The notes: a model not told the origin generated them from the letters alone. DNA of 64,000 bases from F-183 sp964627455 (GCA_964627455.1 CAZVKC010000015.1:44020-108019), one strand, 5' to 3'; positions 9,505 through 18,564 are shown, numbered from the stretch's first letter. Translations and numbers: made by a program.

Positions 9505-10833
9505 ATGTCCGACTCTTCCTCCCCCCAAACGAATCCCCAGACGGCAACGACGGCGCCGTCCACCGAACGCCGTAGCTTTCTGAAAACAGCCGCTATTCTC
9601 GGCGCGGCAGCCCCCGCGATCATTCGCGCGCAGACGGTCACCAAGGCATTGAAAGTCGGCCTGGTCGGATGCGGCGGACGTGGAACCGGGGCCGCGGCGC
9701 AAGCCCTCAACGCAGATGATTACGCGGAACTGACGGCCGTCGCCGATATCGACGCCCCTCGCATCGAACAGAGCCTGCGCAGCCTCGGCCGCGGCAAGAT
9801 CGCCGCCAAGGTTAAGGTCGATACTTCGAAGCAGTACCTGGGCCTTGACGCCTATCAGAAGGTGATCGATTCCGACGTCGATGTCGTGCTGCTGGCGACG
9901 CCTCCCGGCTTCCGGCCGCTGCACCTCAAGTACGCGGTGAACAAGGGACGCCATCTGTTCGTCGAAAAGCCGGTGGCGGTGGACGCCCCGGGTATTCGCG
10001 ACGTGCTCGCGACTGTTGAAGAAGCGAAGAAGAAAGACCTGTCGGTGGTCGCCGGCTTCTGCTGGCGCTACAGCAACTACATCCGCGAGACGTTCGAGCA
10101 GATCCAGAACGGCGCGATCGGCGACATCCTGTCGTATTACGGCACCTATTACACGAGTCCGGTGAAACCGATGCCTCCCGCGTCGACCCGCCCGGCCGGC
10201 ATGAGCGACATCGAGTGGCAGATCCGCAACTGGTACAACTTCACGTGGGTGTGCGGCGATTCGCTGGTGGAACAGGCCGTGCATACGGTCGATAAGGTGG
10301 CCTGGGCGTTCGGCGATAAGCCTCCGGTGAGCTGCGTCGCGGTCGGCGGACGGCAGATCCCGGCCGAAGGCGGCAACATCTTCGACCATTTCGAGGTCAA
10401 CTACCTCTATCCGAACAACATCCGCGCGTTCGTCGCCTGCCGCCAGATGGACGGCTGCCACAACGAGAATTCCGACTACATCGTCGGGACCAAGGGCACG
10501 GTGACCATCGGCCGCGGTCCGAATCCGCGCATCAACGACTGGAAGGGCGACCAGATCTGGACCTACACGGGCCAGAAGTACGACATGTATCAGTACGAGC
10601 ACGACCAGTTGTTCGCCGGCATCCGCAAGGGCAAGCACATCAACGACGGCGTGCGCATGGCGACGTCGACGCTGCTCGCCATCATGGGCCGCATGGCCGC
10701 CTACACCGGCCAGCAGATCACCTGGGATCAGGCGCTCAATTCGCAGGAGAGCCTCGTGCCGAATCCGATCGACTGGAACGGCAAGTTCGAACCGCATCCG
10801 CTGGCGCGCCCCGGCAAGACGCGCTTCGTCTAA
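9505..10833 (+). CDS. Tat-exported Gfo/Idh/MocA family oxidoreductase
   Basis: The protein has a twin-arginine signal after a short polar lead (TERRSFLKTAAILGAAAPAIIRAQ). The NAD(P)-binding Rossmann start is LKVGLVGCGGRGTG. The EKP motif of the family is LFVEKPVAVD, with the catalytic-region sequences further on (CWRYSNYIRETFEQI, WNWYNFTWVCGDSLVEQAVH). Such exported members are abundant in Acidobacteria and Planctomycetes and are presumed to act on sugars or sugar acids with tightly bound cofactor. Start ATG 9505 is placed before the Tat motif, although the frame is open from 9388. The cytochrome-SUMF1 gene starts 10 bp downstream, so the two likely form an operon with apbE. Substrate is unknown. 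Confidence 0.9.
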   Translation: MSDSSSPQTNPQTATTAPSTERRSFLKTAAILGAAAPAIIRAQTVTKALKVGLVGCGGRGTGAAAQALNADDYAELTAVADIDAPRIEQSLRSLGRGKIAAKVKVDTSKQYLGLDAYQKVIDSDVDVVLLATPPGFRPLHLKYAVNKGRHLFVEKPVAVDAPGIRDVLATVEEAKKKDLSVVAGFCWRYSNYIRETFEQIQNGAIGDILSYYGTYYTSPVKPMPPASTRPAGMSDIEWQIRNWYNFTWVCGDSLVEQAVHTVDKVAWAFGDKPPVSCVAVGGRQIPAEGGNIFDHFEVNYLYPNNIRAFVACRQMDGCHNENSDYIVGTKGTVTIGRGPNPRINDWKGDQIWTYTGQKYDMYQYEHDQLFAGIRKGKHINDGVRMATSTLLAIMGRMAAYTGQQITWDQALNSQESLVPNPIDWNGKFEPHPLARPGKTRFV

Positions 10834-10843
10834 GCAACGGAAG

Positions 10844-12172
10844 ATGATGCTGCGGAAATCCCTGATTGTTTTCGCTGCCGCCGTGGGTTCGCTCACGGCG
10901 CAGCGCGTCAGTTTTGAGAAGCAGGTGGCGCCGGTGCTCGAAAAGAGCTGCCTGCCCTGCCACGATGTCGATAAGCCGGCCGGAGCGCTGCGCATGGACC
11001 GCATGGATAGCCTGCTCAAGGGCGGATCCAAAGGTCCGGCACTCGTGCCGGTGAAGCCGGACCAAAGCCTGATGGTGAAGTTGATCGATCTTCCAAAAGG
11101 CGCGCCGCTGGCGATGCCTCCGGATGGTCCGCTGCCGAAGGCCGAGCGGGACGCGATTCGGGAATGGGTCTCAACGGGCGCGCCGTGGCCGCGGGGCGTC
11201 GTGTTAGGTGGATCCGTGCCGAAGGGTCCCGATGAGTTGACCACGGCGAAGAAGATCCGCGAGCGCATCAAGGATGAGCCGGGCGGGAAAGCTTACAAGC
11301 ATAACATCCCGGGAACGGATGTTTCGTACGAGATGCTGCCGGTTCCGGCGGGCGAATTCACCATGGGGACCCCGGCCGGCGAGAAGTCGCGCGGCGCGGA
11401 TGAAGGTCCGCAACGCAAGGTGAAGCTCGACGCGTTCTGGATGGGCAAATACGAAGTGACGTGGGACGAGTACCGGCTGTTCATGCTGGCGCAGCAGGCC
11501 GAGCGCGGCAAGGATACGGTGGTCGATGCGGTGAGCCGTCCGACGCGCCCGTACGTCGAGATGAGTTTCGGCATGGGGATCAACGGCTATCCGGCGATCA
11601 GCATGACGCAGCATGCGGCGAATAAGTACGCGCAGTGGCTGTCAGCGAAGACCGGGCATTTCTATCGCCTGCCGACCGAAGCCGAGTGGGAATACGCGTG
11701 CCGCGCGGGTACGACCACCGCCTATTCGTTCGGCGATTCGCCCGCGCAGCTGGGCGAGTACGCCTGGTATGGTTCGAACGCCAACGGCAAGTACGAGAAG
11801 GTCGGCACGAAGAAGCCGAATCCTTGGGGTTTTCACGACATGCACGGCAACGTGATGGAGTGGGTGCTCGATCAGTATGCGCCGTACCAGCCGGCGACGG
11901 GCGTGCTGACGAATCCGTGGGTGAAGGCGACGCAGCCGTATCCGCACACGGCGCGCGGCGGGTCGTGGAACGATGATCCCGACAAGCTTCGTTGCGGTGC
12001 GCGGGTTGGTTCGGATCCTTCGTGGAAGATGCAGGATCCGCAGTTGCCGAAGTCGATCTGGTACCTGACCGACGCCCAGTGGCTGGGCTTCCGGCTGGTT
12101 CGTCCCGTCAAAGTTCCGAGCCCTGAAGAGATGCAGCGGTACTGGAACAGCGGTGTCGAGCAGGAGCAGTAG
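10844..12172 (+). CDS. Cytochrome c domain fused to a formylglycine-generating-enzyme-like (SUMF1) domain
   Basis: The 442-residue exported protein starts with a signal peptide (MMLRKSLIVFAAAVGSLTAQ). A planctomycete-type cytochrome domain follows, with haem site CLPCH near residue 36, ending in REWVSTGAPWP. From about residue 165 a SUMF1/FGE-sulfatase domain runs to the end: LPVPAGEFTMGTP, GKYEVTWDEY, YRLPTEAEWEYACRAGTTT, NPWGFHDMHGNVMEW, ARGGSWNDD and LGFRLVRP. Of the two cysteines that bind copper and substrate in true formylglycine-generating enzymes, only the second position is kept (KLRCGARVG); the first is replaced by Asn/Asp. No sulfatase is encoded nearby. It is therefore probably not a sulfatase activator but a redox or sugar-binding protein of the neighbouring oxidoreductase. 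Confidence 0.85.
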   Translation: MMLRKSLIVFAAAVGSLTAQRVSFEKQVAPVLEKSCLPCHDVDKPAGALRMDRMDSLLKGGSKGPALVPVKPDQSLMVKLIDLPKGAPLAMPPDGPLPKAERDAIREWVSTGAPWPRGVVLGGSVPKGPDELTTAKKIRERIKDEPGGKAYKHNIPGTDVSYEMLPVPAGEFTMGTPAGEKSRGADEGPQRKVKLDAFWMGKYEVTWDEYRLFMLAQQAERGKDTVVDAVSRPTRPYVEMSFGMGINGYPAISMTQHAANKYAQWLSAKTGHFYRLPTEAEWEYACRAGTTTAYSFGDSPAQLGEYAWYGSNANGKYEKVGTKKPNPWGFHDMHGNVMEWVLDQYAPYQPATGVLTNPWVKATQPYPHTARGGSWNDDPDKLRCGARVGSDPSWKMQDPQLPKSIWYLTDAQWLGFRLVRPVKVPSPEEMQRYWNSGVEQEQ

Positions 12173-13082
12173 CAGCCGGCGCCGGTTTCTGTTCGCCTGT
12201 GCCGGGGCAACGGCGCTGGCGCGAGCACAGGACGATCGCATCGAAGCCCTTCAATCGCTGATGGGGACGCAGTTTCGGGTCCTCGTTTATGCCTCGGATC
12301 GAAACGCCGCGGAACACGCCGTTACCGCGGCGTTTGCACGTGGGCAGGCGTTAAACCGCGCGATGTCGGATTACCTCGAAGACAGCGAGTTGAACCGGCT
12401 GTGCCGGGCGCAACGAATGCGGGTGAGCGAGGATCTGTTTAGGGTCCTCGAGTACAGCCAGCGGGTCGCGAAGGATTCCCAGGGGGCGTTCGACGTGACG
12501 CTGGGGCCGATGATCCGGCTGTGGCGGGAGGCGCGGCGGCGCAGTGTACTGCCGTCTGCTGTGGAGATCGATGCGGCGCGGGCGCGATGCGGCTTCCGCA
12601 AGCTTACGCTGCGGAAGTCCACGCGGGAAGTGCGGCTTGCGAGGGCGGACATGCAACTCGACCTGGGAGGCATCGCGAAAGGATACACCGCGGATGCGAT
12701 GCTGCGGGTTCTGCGTGGGGCCGGATTTCCTGCGGCGCTGGTTGCGGGGAGCGGGGACTTGGCGATTGGGGATCCTCCGCCCGGCAAGGCGGGATGGCGG
12801 ATCGAGTTGGGGGCGACTGGCGAGGTCCGGGAGTTGCGGAACTGCGGCGTGTCGACCTCCGGTGACGAATCCCAGTTCGTGGTGATCGGCGGCGTGCGGT
12901 ACTCGCACATCGTGGATCCGCGGACAGGCGTTGGATTGAAGAATCAACCGGTGGTGACAGTCATCGCGCCATCAGCCACGGAATCCGACGCGCTGGCGAC
13001 GGCGGCGAGTGTGTGGGACGGCCGCGCGATCCCGGGGCATCCCCGGGCGAAGTTCTATATTTCGAAGCGAACGGGAGCCTGA
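12153..13082 (+). CDS. apbE: FAD:protein FMN transferase (ApbE)
   Basis: ApbE-type enzymes attach FMN covalently to a threonine of exported redox proteins such as NqrC/RnfG. The sequence shows an RR-type export signal (SSRRRFLFACAGATALARAQ), the early MGTQFRVLVYA and the FAD-binding segments. Family signatures are LDLGGIAKGYTADAM, VAGSGDLAIGDPP and SHIVDPRTGVGLKNQ. Length (309 residues) is normal. The GTG start at 12153 overlaps the preceding gene by 20 bp. The 3' end overlaps the convergent phosphoesterase by 28 bp. No flavinylation target is visible in the window, so the client protein lies elsewhere or is unrecognised. Confidence 0.93.
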   Translation: MSSRSSSSRRRFLFACAGATALARAQDDRIEALQSLMGTQFRVLVYASDRNAAEHAVTAAFARGQALNRAMSDYLEDSELNRLCRAQRMRVSEDLFRVLEYSQRVAKDSQGAFDVTLGPMIRLWREARRRSVLPSAVEIDAARARCGFRKLTLRKSTREVRLARADMQLDLGGIAKGYTADAMLRVLRGAGFPAALVAGSGDLAIGDPPPGKAGWRIELGATGEVRELRNCGVSTSGDESQFVVIGGVRYSHIVDPRTGVGLKNQPVVTVIAPSATESDALATAASVWDGRAIPGHPRAKFYISKRTGA

Positions 13083-13936
13083 ATGCCGGCGCCTGGGTGC
13101 AAGTGCAGGATACTGACTTCCGGCCGGCAATTGAGCCGGACCTTGCCCGGGCTCCCTACGCCGCGTGTGATGAACAACTGGCGGTCGCCCCAGCCGTACA
13201 AACCGGCGATAAACCTTTGATCCTTCACGGGTAGCCAGTAGGGATGGATGAACGGCAGAACCACCTGGCCGCCGTGCGTGTGGCCGGACAGCATGAGGTC
13301 CCACCGCTGGTCCGCGATGCGATCTTTGGTGTCGGGATTGTGCGCGAGCACGATGCACGGCAGGTCGGGATCCGCTTCCGCAAACGCCGCGTCGGGGTCG
13401 AACTCGTGCCGGGTCCAGAGGTCGCCGGTGCCGACCAGCGACAGGCGCGCCCCGCGGATTTCCACGATATCGCTCGCGTTCATCAACACCCGCACGCCGC
13501 TGCGGCGCAGCAACTGCTGCAAATGCGAGGTCGAGGCGTTCGGATCGTGCACGCTGCCCGCGCAGTCATGATTGCCCATCACCGCGTAGACCGGCGCGGA
13601 CTTCGCCAGTTGCCGGAACAGCCGTTCCAGGCCCGGTTCGTCGAAGAACCGCATGGTGGAAATGTAGTCGCCGGTGAGGAACACGACGTCCGGCTTTTCC
13701 CGCAGGCCCGTGCGGATCGCCTCGGCGAGCAGGTAAGTCGGAACCGAGCGGGACGAATGCAGGTCCGCGAGATGCAGGGCTTTGATCGGGGCCTTGAGTC
13801 CGGGCAGGGAGACCGGGGTATGGGTGAGGTCGAACCATTTCGGCTCGACGGACCGGGCGTACAACACGCTGCCGGATCCGGTAATGGCGCCGCCCGCGGC
13901 CAAGTACATCCACTGTCGCCTCGTCACAGAGAACAA
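13055..13936 (-). CDS. Tat-exported metallophosphoesterase (YkuE/YaeI type)
   Basis: This 293-residue calcineurin-like phosphoesterase carries an RR signal (VTRRQWMYLAAGGAITGSG). All metal-site blocks are present in order: LHLADLHSS (D-x-H), VVFLTGDYI (G-D), YAVMGNHDCAG (G-N-H-D), IVLAHNPD (H) and LSGHTHGGQVVLP (G-H-x-H). The layout matches YkuE/YaeI-like enzymes, some of which cleave UDP-diacylglucosamine or other phospho-substrates at the membrane. Its substrate here is unknown. It converges on apbE with a 28-bp overlap of coding ends. Confidence 0.9.
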   Translation of the reverse strand: MFSVTRRQWMYLAAGGAITGSGSVLYARSVEPKWFDLTHTPVSLPGLKAPIKALHLADLHSSRSVPTYLLAEAIRTGLREKPDVVFLTGDYISTMRFFDEPGLERLFRQLAKSAPVYAVMGNHDCAGSVHDPNASTSHLQQLLRRSGVRVLMNASDIVEIRGARLSLVGTGDLWTRHEFDPDAAFAEADPDLPCIVLAHNPDTKDRIADQRWDLMLSGHTHGGQVVLPFIHPYWLPVKDQRFIAGLYGWGDRQLFITRGVGSPGKVRLNCRPEVSILHLHPGAGIQAPVRFEI

Positions 13937-13975
13937 TCTACCACAGATTACTCTGCATTGTAAAGTTACCTAGCC

Positions 13976-14006
13976 AGAAAAAGGGGAAGGCTGCGGCGCC
14001 CTCCCC
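13976..14006 (-). terminator. Rho-independent terminator of the porin gene
   Basis: Read on the minus strand, a 9-bp GC-rich stem with one mismatch (13998-14006 pairing with 13983-13991) and a 6-base loop is followed by five T. It lies 27 bp after the porin stop codon. Confidence 0.7.
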
Positions 14007-14032
14007 TCCGGGTCCGTCCAGGTGTCTTGCGT

Positions 14033-15193
14033 TTACGACTTCGGGCCGAAGTAGCCGACGAAGCCGATCACGATCGTGTTCTGGTGCTTGATGTTGGTCA
14101 GGCCGGCGCGGCGGTCGAAGAACGGGTGGTTCGACGAATCGTTGCGCCATTCGAGACGAGTGAGCAGGCCGTCGATGAACTTGTATTCGCCGGTCAGCGT
14201 GAAGGACTTCAGGTGCTGTGGCGTGCCGGTGATGAAGCCGTCCATGTCGTTGTAGAGTTCGACGCGGCCGGCGAGGAACACCTTCTTTGTGATCTGGTAG
14301 CGATCGGCGAAGCTGAACGCCACCCACTTGCTGTTCGGCGCCTGATAGCCGCGTTCCACACCGTAGTCGAAGTTCATGAAGAAGCTGTTCTTGTCCGAGG
14401 TGTTGACGGTCAGAGCCGTATCGTAGAAGTTGCGGAAGCCCTTGTTGATCTTGGTCTTTTCCGGGCCGACATAATACGTGTTGGCCCAGGTGACCTTGCC
14501 CTTGGTATAGGTTCCGGTCAAGCCGACGGTCTTGCCGCTGTTGTTATCCGCCACGTTGTTCCAGCCGTTGACCAGTTGGACGCCGAGCGTCAGTTCCTTG
14601 CTCACCGGCTTGGACGCGCGAATACCGAAATGGAAGAACGGACCGTTGTTATACAGCAGGCCGCGGGAGTAGTTCCAGTTGAGGTGGGTTTCCGTCACTT
14701 CGGCGCCGGCCGAGGTGAAGAACTTGCCGACGTCGATTTGCAGGCCGTTCCAGGACTTCGGCTTGAAGGCGACATAGGCCTGCATCACGGGATTCAACTG
14801 TTCCACGCGGCGGGTCGGTTCATAGAACTGGAAGACGTCGAAGGCACGGCCGAGGCCGAGGTCGAGGTGGAAGCCGACCGGCTCCGGGCCCTTGTCGATC
14901 GCGAACTTCAGCATATTGAGGTCCCAGGAGTTGGCCTCGGTGTCGAAGGCGCGAGTCGCGTTCTTGCCTGAGGCGGGATCGTTGGCGTTGTAGGCGTAGT
15001 ATCCGTCGAGGATACCGCTGAGTTTGATCCCTTTCCAGGTGAAATTGTTGACAGCCTTCTGGGGTTCAGGGGCGGGTGCGGGCGCTGCGGCAGGCGCCGG
15101 GGTCGCAGGGGGGGTAGTCTGTTGTGGCTCCTCCGCCATTGCTACGGTGCAGAGCGTCAGTACGGTGAGGCAGCCTCGAACCATGGGATTCAT
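14033..15193 (-). CDS. Outer-membrane beta-barrel porin (BBP2/OmpL-like)
   Basis: The 386-residue protein starts MNPMVRGCLTVLTLCTVAMAEE, a signal peptide, followed by a Pro/Ala/Gln linker of about 30 residues. The rest alternates polar and aromatic residues as in a transmembrane barrel (KGIKLSGILDGYYAYNAND, FHLDLGLGRAFDVFQFYEP, WNYSRGLLYNNGPFFHFGI). It ends in aromatic-rich GFVGYFGP. This matches the putative beta-barrel porin-2 family. I chose ATG 15193, preceded by AAGG at nine-base spacing, over an in-frame upstream start at 15301 that would add a non-signal leader. It is divergent from the ammonium transporter gene. Neighbourhood suggests a role in ammonium or small-solute entry, by inference only. 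Confidence 0.82.
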   Translation of the reverse strand: MNPMVRGCLTVLTLCTVAMAEEPQQTTPPATPAPAAAPAPAPEPQKAVNNFTWKGIKLSGILDGYYAYNANDPASGKNATRAFDTEANSWDLNMLKFAIDKGPEPVGFHLDLGLGRAFDVFQFYEPTRRVEQLNPVMQAYVAFKPKSWNGLQIDVGKFFTSAGAEVTETHLNWNYSRGLLYNNGPFFHFGIRASKPVSKELTLGVQLVNGWNNVADNNSGKTVGLTGTYTKGKVTWANTYYVGPEKTKINKGFRNFYDTALTVNTSDKNSFFMNFDYGVERGYQAPNSKWVAFSFADRYQITKKVFLAGRVELYNDMDGFITGTPQHLKSFTLTGEYKFIDGLLTRLEWRNDSSNHPFFDRRAGLTNIKHQNTIVIGFVGYFGPKS

Positions 15194-15448
15194 TTGGTCG
15201 AACCTTTTCTGTGAAGTGATCCACGGAACGGGGTGGGTCGGGAAGTTTGACGGGGCTCCCAGATCAAGTATGTGGGGAATGCACGGTTTCGATCCAATCA
15301 AAACATTCGATAGATTTCATTGACCACACTGTAATGGGACCGAAAGAAAGTTTCTATTGGACGGTCGCTGCGACGCATGAGAGCTTGGTACTGACAACCC
15401 ACGTCGGTTTTCGATTCCCCCCCAAATCCAAAGAAGGAAGCAGATCTC
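15194..15448. promoter_or_regulatory. Divergent intergenic region between porin and amt
   Basis: These 255 bp must hold promoters for both genes. A good ribosome site (GAAGGAAG) precedes the amt start. I looked for a sigma-54 TGG-N-TTGC pattern, expected for nitrogen-regulated amt genes, and did not find a convincing one on either strand. Confidence 0.4.
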
Positions 15449-16828
15449 ATGAAAGCTCTCATGCTGTTGCTGCTGGCGAGTCTTGGACTGCTCGCGCAGA
15501 GCGGCGCAACCCCTCCCGTCACCCAGGACCAGGTGAAGGCGGCCCAATCGGCGGGCGATAACGCCTGGGTATTGTTGAGTTCGGCTCTCGTCCTGATGAT
15601 GACCGGCCCCGGCCTGGCGCTCTTCTACGGTGGTCTCGTCCGTCGCAAGAACGTGCTGGGCACGATGATGCACAGTTTTATCCTGATGGCTCTGGTGACG
15701 GTCCTCTGGGTTTTCTTCGGTTATTCGCTGGCCTTCGGCGAAGGCACGCCATTCATCGGCGGCCTGCAGTATCTGGGACTCGAAGGCGTGGGATCCGCGC
15801 CCAATGCGGATTACGCCGCGACGATCCCCCACGGCTCGTTCATGCTCTTCCAGTTGATGTTCGCGATCATCACGCCCGCGCTGATTTCGGGCGCGTTCGC
15901 CGAACGCATGAAATTCTCCTCGATGCTGTTGTTCACCACCCTGTGGCTGCTGGTCGTGTACCTTCCGTCCGCGCACATGGTGTGGGGCAAAGGCGGATTG
16001 TTGAACGCATTCCTCGGCGGGTCGATTCCCTGCCTCGACTTTGCGGGCGGCACGGTGGTGCACATTACCTCAGGCGTGTCCGCGCTGGTTTGCGCGTTGT
16101 ATCTTGGCAAGCGCGCCGGTTATCCGTCGGAATCGATGAAGCCGCATAACCTGGTTCTGAGCGTCATCGGCGCCTGCATGCTGTGGGTCGGATGGTTCGG
16201 CTTCAACGCCGGATCCGCCCTGGGCGCTTCGGGTCTCGCGACCAGCGCATTCGCCGCGACGCACATTGCGGCCGCCGCTGCGACTCTATCGTGGCTGGCC
16301 GCGGAATGGTTCCATGCCGGCAAGCCCACCGTACTCGGAGCCATTTCCGGCGCAGTTGCAGGACTCGTCGCCATCACTCCAGCCTCGGGCTTCGTGAAGC
16401 CGTTGCCCGCCATGCTGATCGGCTTCGCCGCCGGCATCGTCTGCTTCGTGATGGTGACGATGGTCAAGCACAAGTTCGCCTACGACGACTCGCTCGACGC
16501 GTTCGGCGTGCACGGCGCGGGCGGAACGCTGGGCGCAGTCCTCACGGGCGTGTTTGCGACCAATCAGATCAACGACGCGCTGAAGGATAGCGCGGGCAAG
16601 CCGCTGCCTCTCGGTTTGATGGACGGTAATCCGCAGCAGGTGGTGAATCAGTTGATCGGCATCGCGATCGCGTGGGCGCTGGCCGGCGTGGGCACGTGGC
16701 TGATCCTCAAAGTTTGCGACGCCATTCTCGGAGTCCGCGTGGATGCGGCGACAGAGGAGACCGGGCTCGACATCGCGATTCACGGCGAAGAGGCCTATCC
16801 GCTGGACCTCAGCCTCGAAAAGAGCTAA
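15449..16828 (+). CDS. amt: Ammonium transporter (Amt/MEP/Rh family)
   Basis: The 459-residue inner-membrane channel begins with a cleavable-type signal (MKALMLLLLASLGLLAQSG) and then about eleven hydrophobic helices. Typical blocks are ALFYGGLVRRKNVLGTMMHSF, FAGGTVVHITSGVSAL with the first pore histidine, and FGVHGAGGTLGAVLTGVFA with the second, so the twin-His pore is intact. The C-terminus ends in EEAYPLDLSLEKS, resembling the cytoplasmic tail that interacts with PII. No glnK/glnB follows, which is unusual for amt. A strong terminator lies 28 bp downstream. It is paired with a divergently transcribed porin. Confidence 0.96.
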   Translation: MKALMLLLLASLGLLAQSGATPPVTQDQVKAAQSAGDNAWVLLSSALVLMMTGPGLALFYGGLVRRKNVLGTMMHSFILMALVTVLWVFFGYSLAFGEGTPFIGGLQYLGLEGVGSAPNADYAATIPHGSFMLFQLMFAIITPALISGAFAERMKFSSMLLFTTLWLLVVYLPSAHMVWGKGGLLNAFLGGSIPCLDFAGGTVVHITSGVSALVCALYLGKRAGYPSESMKPHNLVLSVIGACMLWVGWFGFNAGSALGASGLATSAFAATHIAAAAATLSWLAAEWFHAGKPTVLGAISGAVAGLVAITPASGFVKPLPAMLIGFAAGIVCFVMVTMVKHKFAYDDSLDAFGVHGAGGTLGAVLTGVFATNQINDALKDSAGKPLPLGLMDGNPQQVVNQLIGIAIAWALAGVGTWLILKVCDAILGVRVDAATEETGLDIAIHGEEAYPLDLSLEKS

Positions 16829-16856
16829 CCGACTCAGCAATCCCGCTGCTGACAGG

Positions 16857-16889
16857 AACGGCAGGGTCCGCGAGGACTCTGCCGTTTTT
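16857..16889 (+). terminator. Rho-independent terminator after amt
   Basis: A 13-bp stem with a single G-T pair (16857-16869 with 16874-16886) and GCGA loop is followed by a T run. It sits between amt and the convergent ppk2 stop. Confidence 0.85.
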
Positions 16890-16897
16890 GCGTTCTG

Positions 16898-17737
16898 TTA
16901 TTCGAATTGGATTTTGGAGAGGTCCCCGGCCGGCTTGGGATACTGCAGGTTCATGCCTTCCAGCGTTTCCACCAGGATCTCCGACACCGCGAGGTTGCGG
17001 AACCATTTCTTGTTCGCCGGAATCACGTACCAAGGAGCGTGCTTCTTCGAACAGTTCGAGATCGCGTCTTCGAACGCGCGCATGTAGTCGTCCCAGAACT
17101 TGCGTTCCTCGAGGTCAGCCGGTGAGAACTTCCAGTTCTTCGACGCGTCGTCGATGCGTTCCTGGAACCGCCGCTTCTGCTCGTCCTTGTCGATATAGAG
17201 GAAGAACTTCACGATGTGCACGCCGTTATCGGCCAGCATCTCTTCGAAAGCGTTGATCTGCTCGTAGCGCTTGGACCAGATTTCCTTCGGGACGAGGTTG
17301 TGCACGCGCACCACCAATACTTCTTCATAATGCGAGCGGTTGAAGATCGCGACCTCGCCGCGGCCGGGGATTGCTTTGTGGATCCGCCACAGATAGTCGT
17401 GTTCCTTCTCTTCGCCCGCGGGGACTTTGAAGCTCGTGACCTTCACGCCCTGCGGATTGAAACTCGTCATCACGCGGCGAATCGTGCCGTCTTTGCCGCC
17501 CGCGTCGATGCCCTGCAGAACAATGAGCAGCGAGCGCTTCGACTCGGCGTACAACAGGTACTGCAGCATGGCGAGCTTGTCGAGATTCTTCTCGAGTTTC
17601 ACCAACGCTTTCTCTTTGTCATCGAAACCATGCGTGAACGAAGGATCGATGTCCGCGATGCGCAACTTCTTGCCGGGCTTCGCCAGCAGCATCTCCGAAA
17701 ACGATTTCTTGCTGGTGTTATTGTTCTTCTTCGCCAT
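16898..17737 (-). CDS. ppk2: Polyphosphate:nucleotide phosphotransferase (PPK2 family)
   Basis: This cytoplasmic enzyme of the P-loop PPK2 family uses polyphosphate to phosphorylate AMP, ADP or other nucleotides. The 279-residue chain has Walker A QGIDAGGKDGTIRRV near residue 78 and the lid and base motif FNRSHYEEVLVVRVH. The C-terminal ending HAPWYVIPANKKWFRNLAVSE is diagnostic of the group. The length suits single-domain PPK2. ATG 17737 gives the family-typical N-terminus, although the open frame extends far upstream through the hydratase gene in another phase. It lies 8 bp downstream of the enoyl-CoA hydratase gene and is probably cotranscribed with it. Confidence 0.94.
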   Translation of the reverse strand: MAKKNNNTSKKSFSEMLLAKPGKKLRIADIDPSFTHGFDDKEKALVKLEKNLDKLAMLQYLLYAESKRSLLIVLQGIDAGGKDGTIRRVMTSFNPQGVKVTSFKVPAGEEKEHDYLWRIHKAIPGRGEVAIFNRSHYEEVLVVRVHNLVPKEIWSKRYEQINAFEEMLADNGVHIVKFFLYIDKDEQKRRFQERIDDASKNWKFSPADLEERKFWDDYMRAFEDAISNCSKKHAPWYVIPANKKWFRNLAVSEILVETLEGMNLQYPKPAGDLSKIQFE

Positions 17738-17745
17738 GATGAGGG

Positions 17746-18564
17746 TTACCGTCCTTTGAACACGGGCTTGCGCTTCTCGCGGAAGGCCTGGATCGCCTCC
17801 GGCGAATCTTCCGTCGCAAAGCATTGTTTGATGGCCGTGAGTTCCGCGCGTAATTGCGTCTCGAGATCGTGAGAGTAGGACTGCTGCAGCAATCGCTTGG
17901 TGAGGATGAGTCCGATCGTCGGACCTTGCGCGATGCGCGTTGCATAGGCCAGCGCGGATGCGGCAAACGCATCGGCTGGATATCGGGCAGCAGCAAGCCC
18001 GCACGCGACGGCTTCTTCCGCCGTGATGTCGCGAGCGGTGAGAATCATCTCGGTGGCGCGCGCCATGCCGATCAGGCGCGGCAGAAAGTACGTGACGCCG
18101 GCATCCGGCGACAAGCCGATGCGCGCGTACCCGCAGGTCATCACCGCGGCGTCGCTCACCAGGCGGATGTCGGCAGCCAGCGTGAGGGCCATCCCCGCGC
18201 CAGCCGCCGGACCGTTCACAGCCGCGATCACGGGAACCTTGCAGCGCGTAAGCGACAGCGCCCACCGTCCGACCCACGCCAGATCGTCGAGCTTCTCGTC
18301 GCGCGTTTCGGGCCGGGTGATGCGCCCGATGTTTTTGGGGTCGAGTTCGAGACCGGCACAGAAGCCGCGTCCCGCGCCGGTGATGAGCACGCAGCGGACG
18401 GCATCATCATTCGACGCCGAATCGACCGCCGCGGGCAGTTCATCTTCGAGCACGCGGTTGACTGCGTTGAGCTTCTCGGGCCGGTTGAGCGTGATGATCC
18501 GCACGCCCTCCGGGGTGGTCTCCGTCAGCAGGTGCTGATAATTCGTGTCCGGCATCCCTAGCAT
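17746..18564 (-). CDS. Enoyl-CoA hydratase/isomerase (crotonase family, PaaG-like)
   Basis: The 272-residue crotonase fold has the two oxyanion-hole blocks AGRGFCAGLEL and NGPAAGAGMALTLAADI. The active-site segment YARIGLSPDAGVTYFLPRLIG carries Asp where hydratases have Glu. That pattern fits ring-isomerase or PaaG-like members rather than a standard beta-oxidation hydratase. The C-terminal segment RAELTAIKQCFATEDSPEAIQAFREKRKPVF is typical. Start may be 18564 or the ATG at 18555 (MPDTNY). The ppk2 gene follows after 8 bp. Substrate is inferred only at family level. Confidence 0.88.
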   Translation of the reverse strand: MLGMPDTNYQHLLTETTPEGVRIITLNRPEKLNAVNRVLEDELPAAVDSASNDDAVRCVLITGAGRGFCAGLELDPKNIGRITRPETRDEKLDDLAWVGRWALSLTRCKVPVIAAVNGPAAGAGMALTLAADIRLVSDAAVMTCGYARIGLSPDAGVTYFLPRLIGMARATEMILTARDITAEEAVACGLAAARYPADAFAASALAYATRIAQGPTIGLILTKRLLQQSYSHDLETQLRAELTAIKQCFATEDSPEAIQAFREKRKPVFKGR

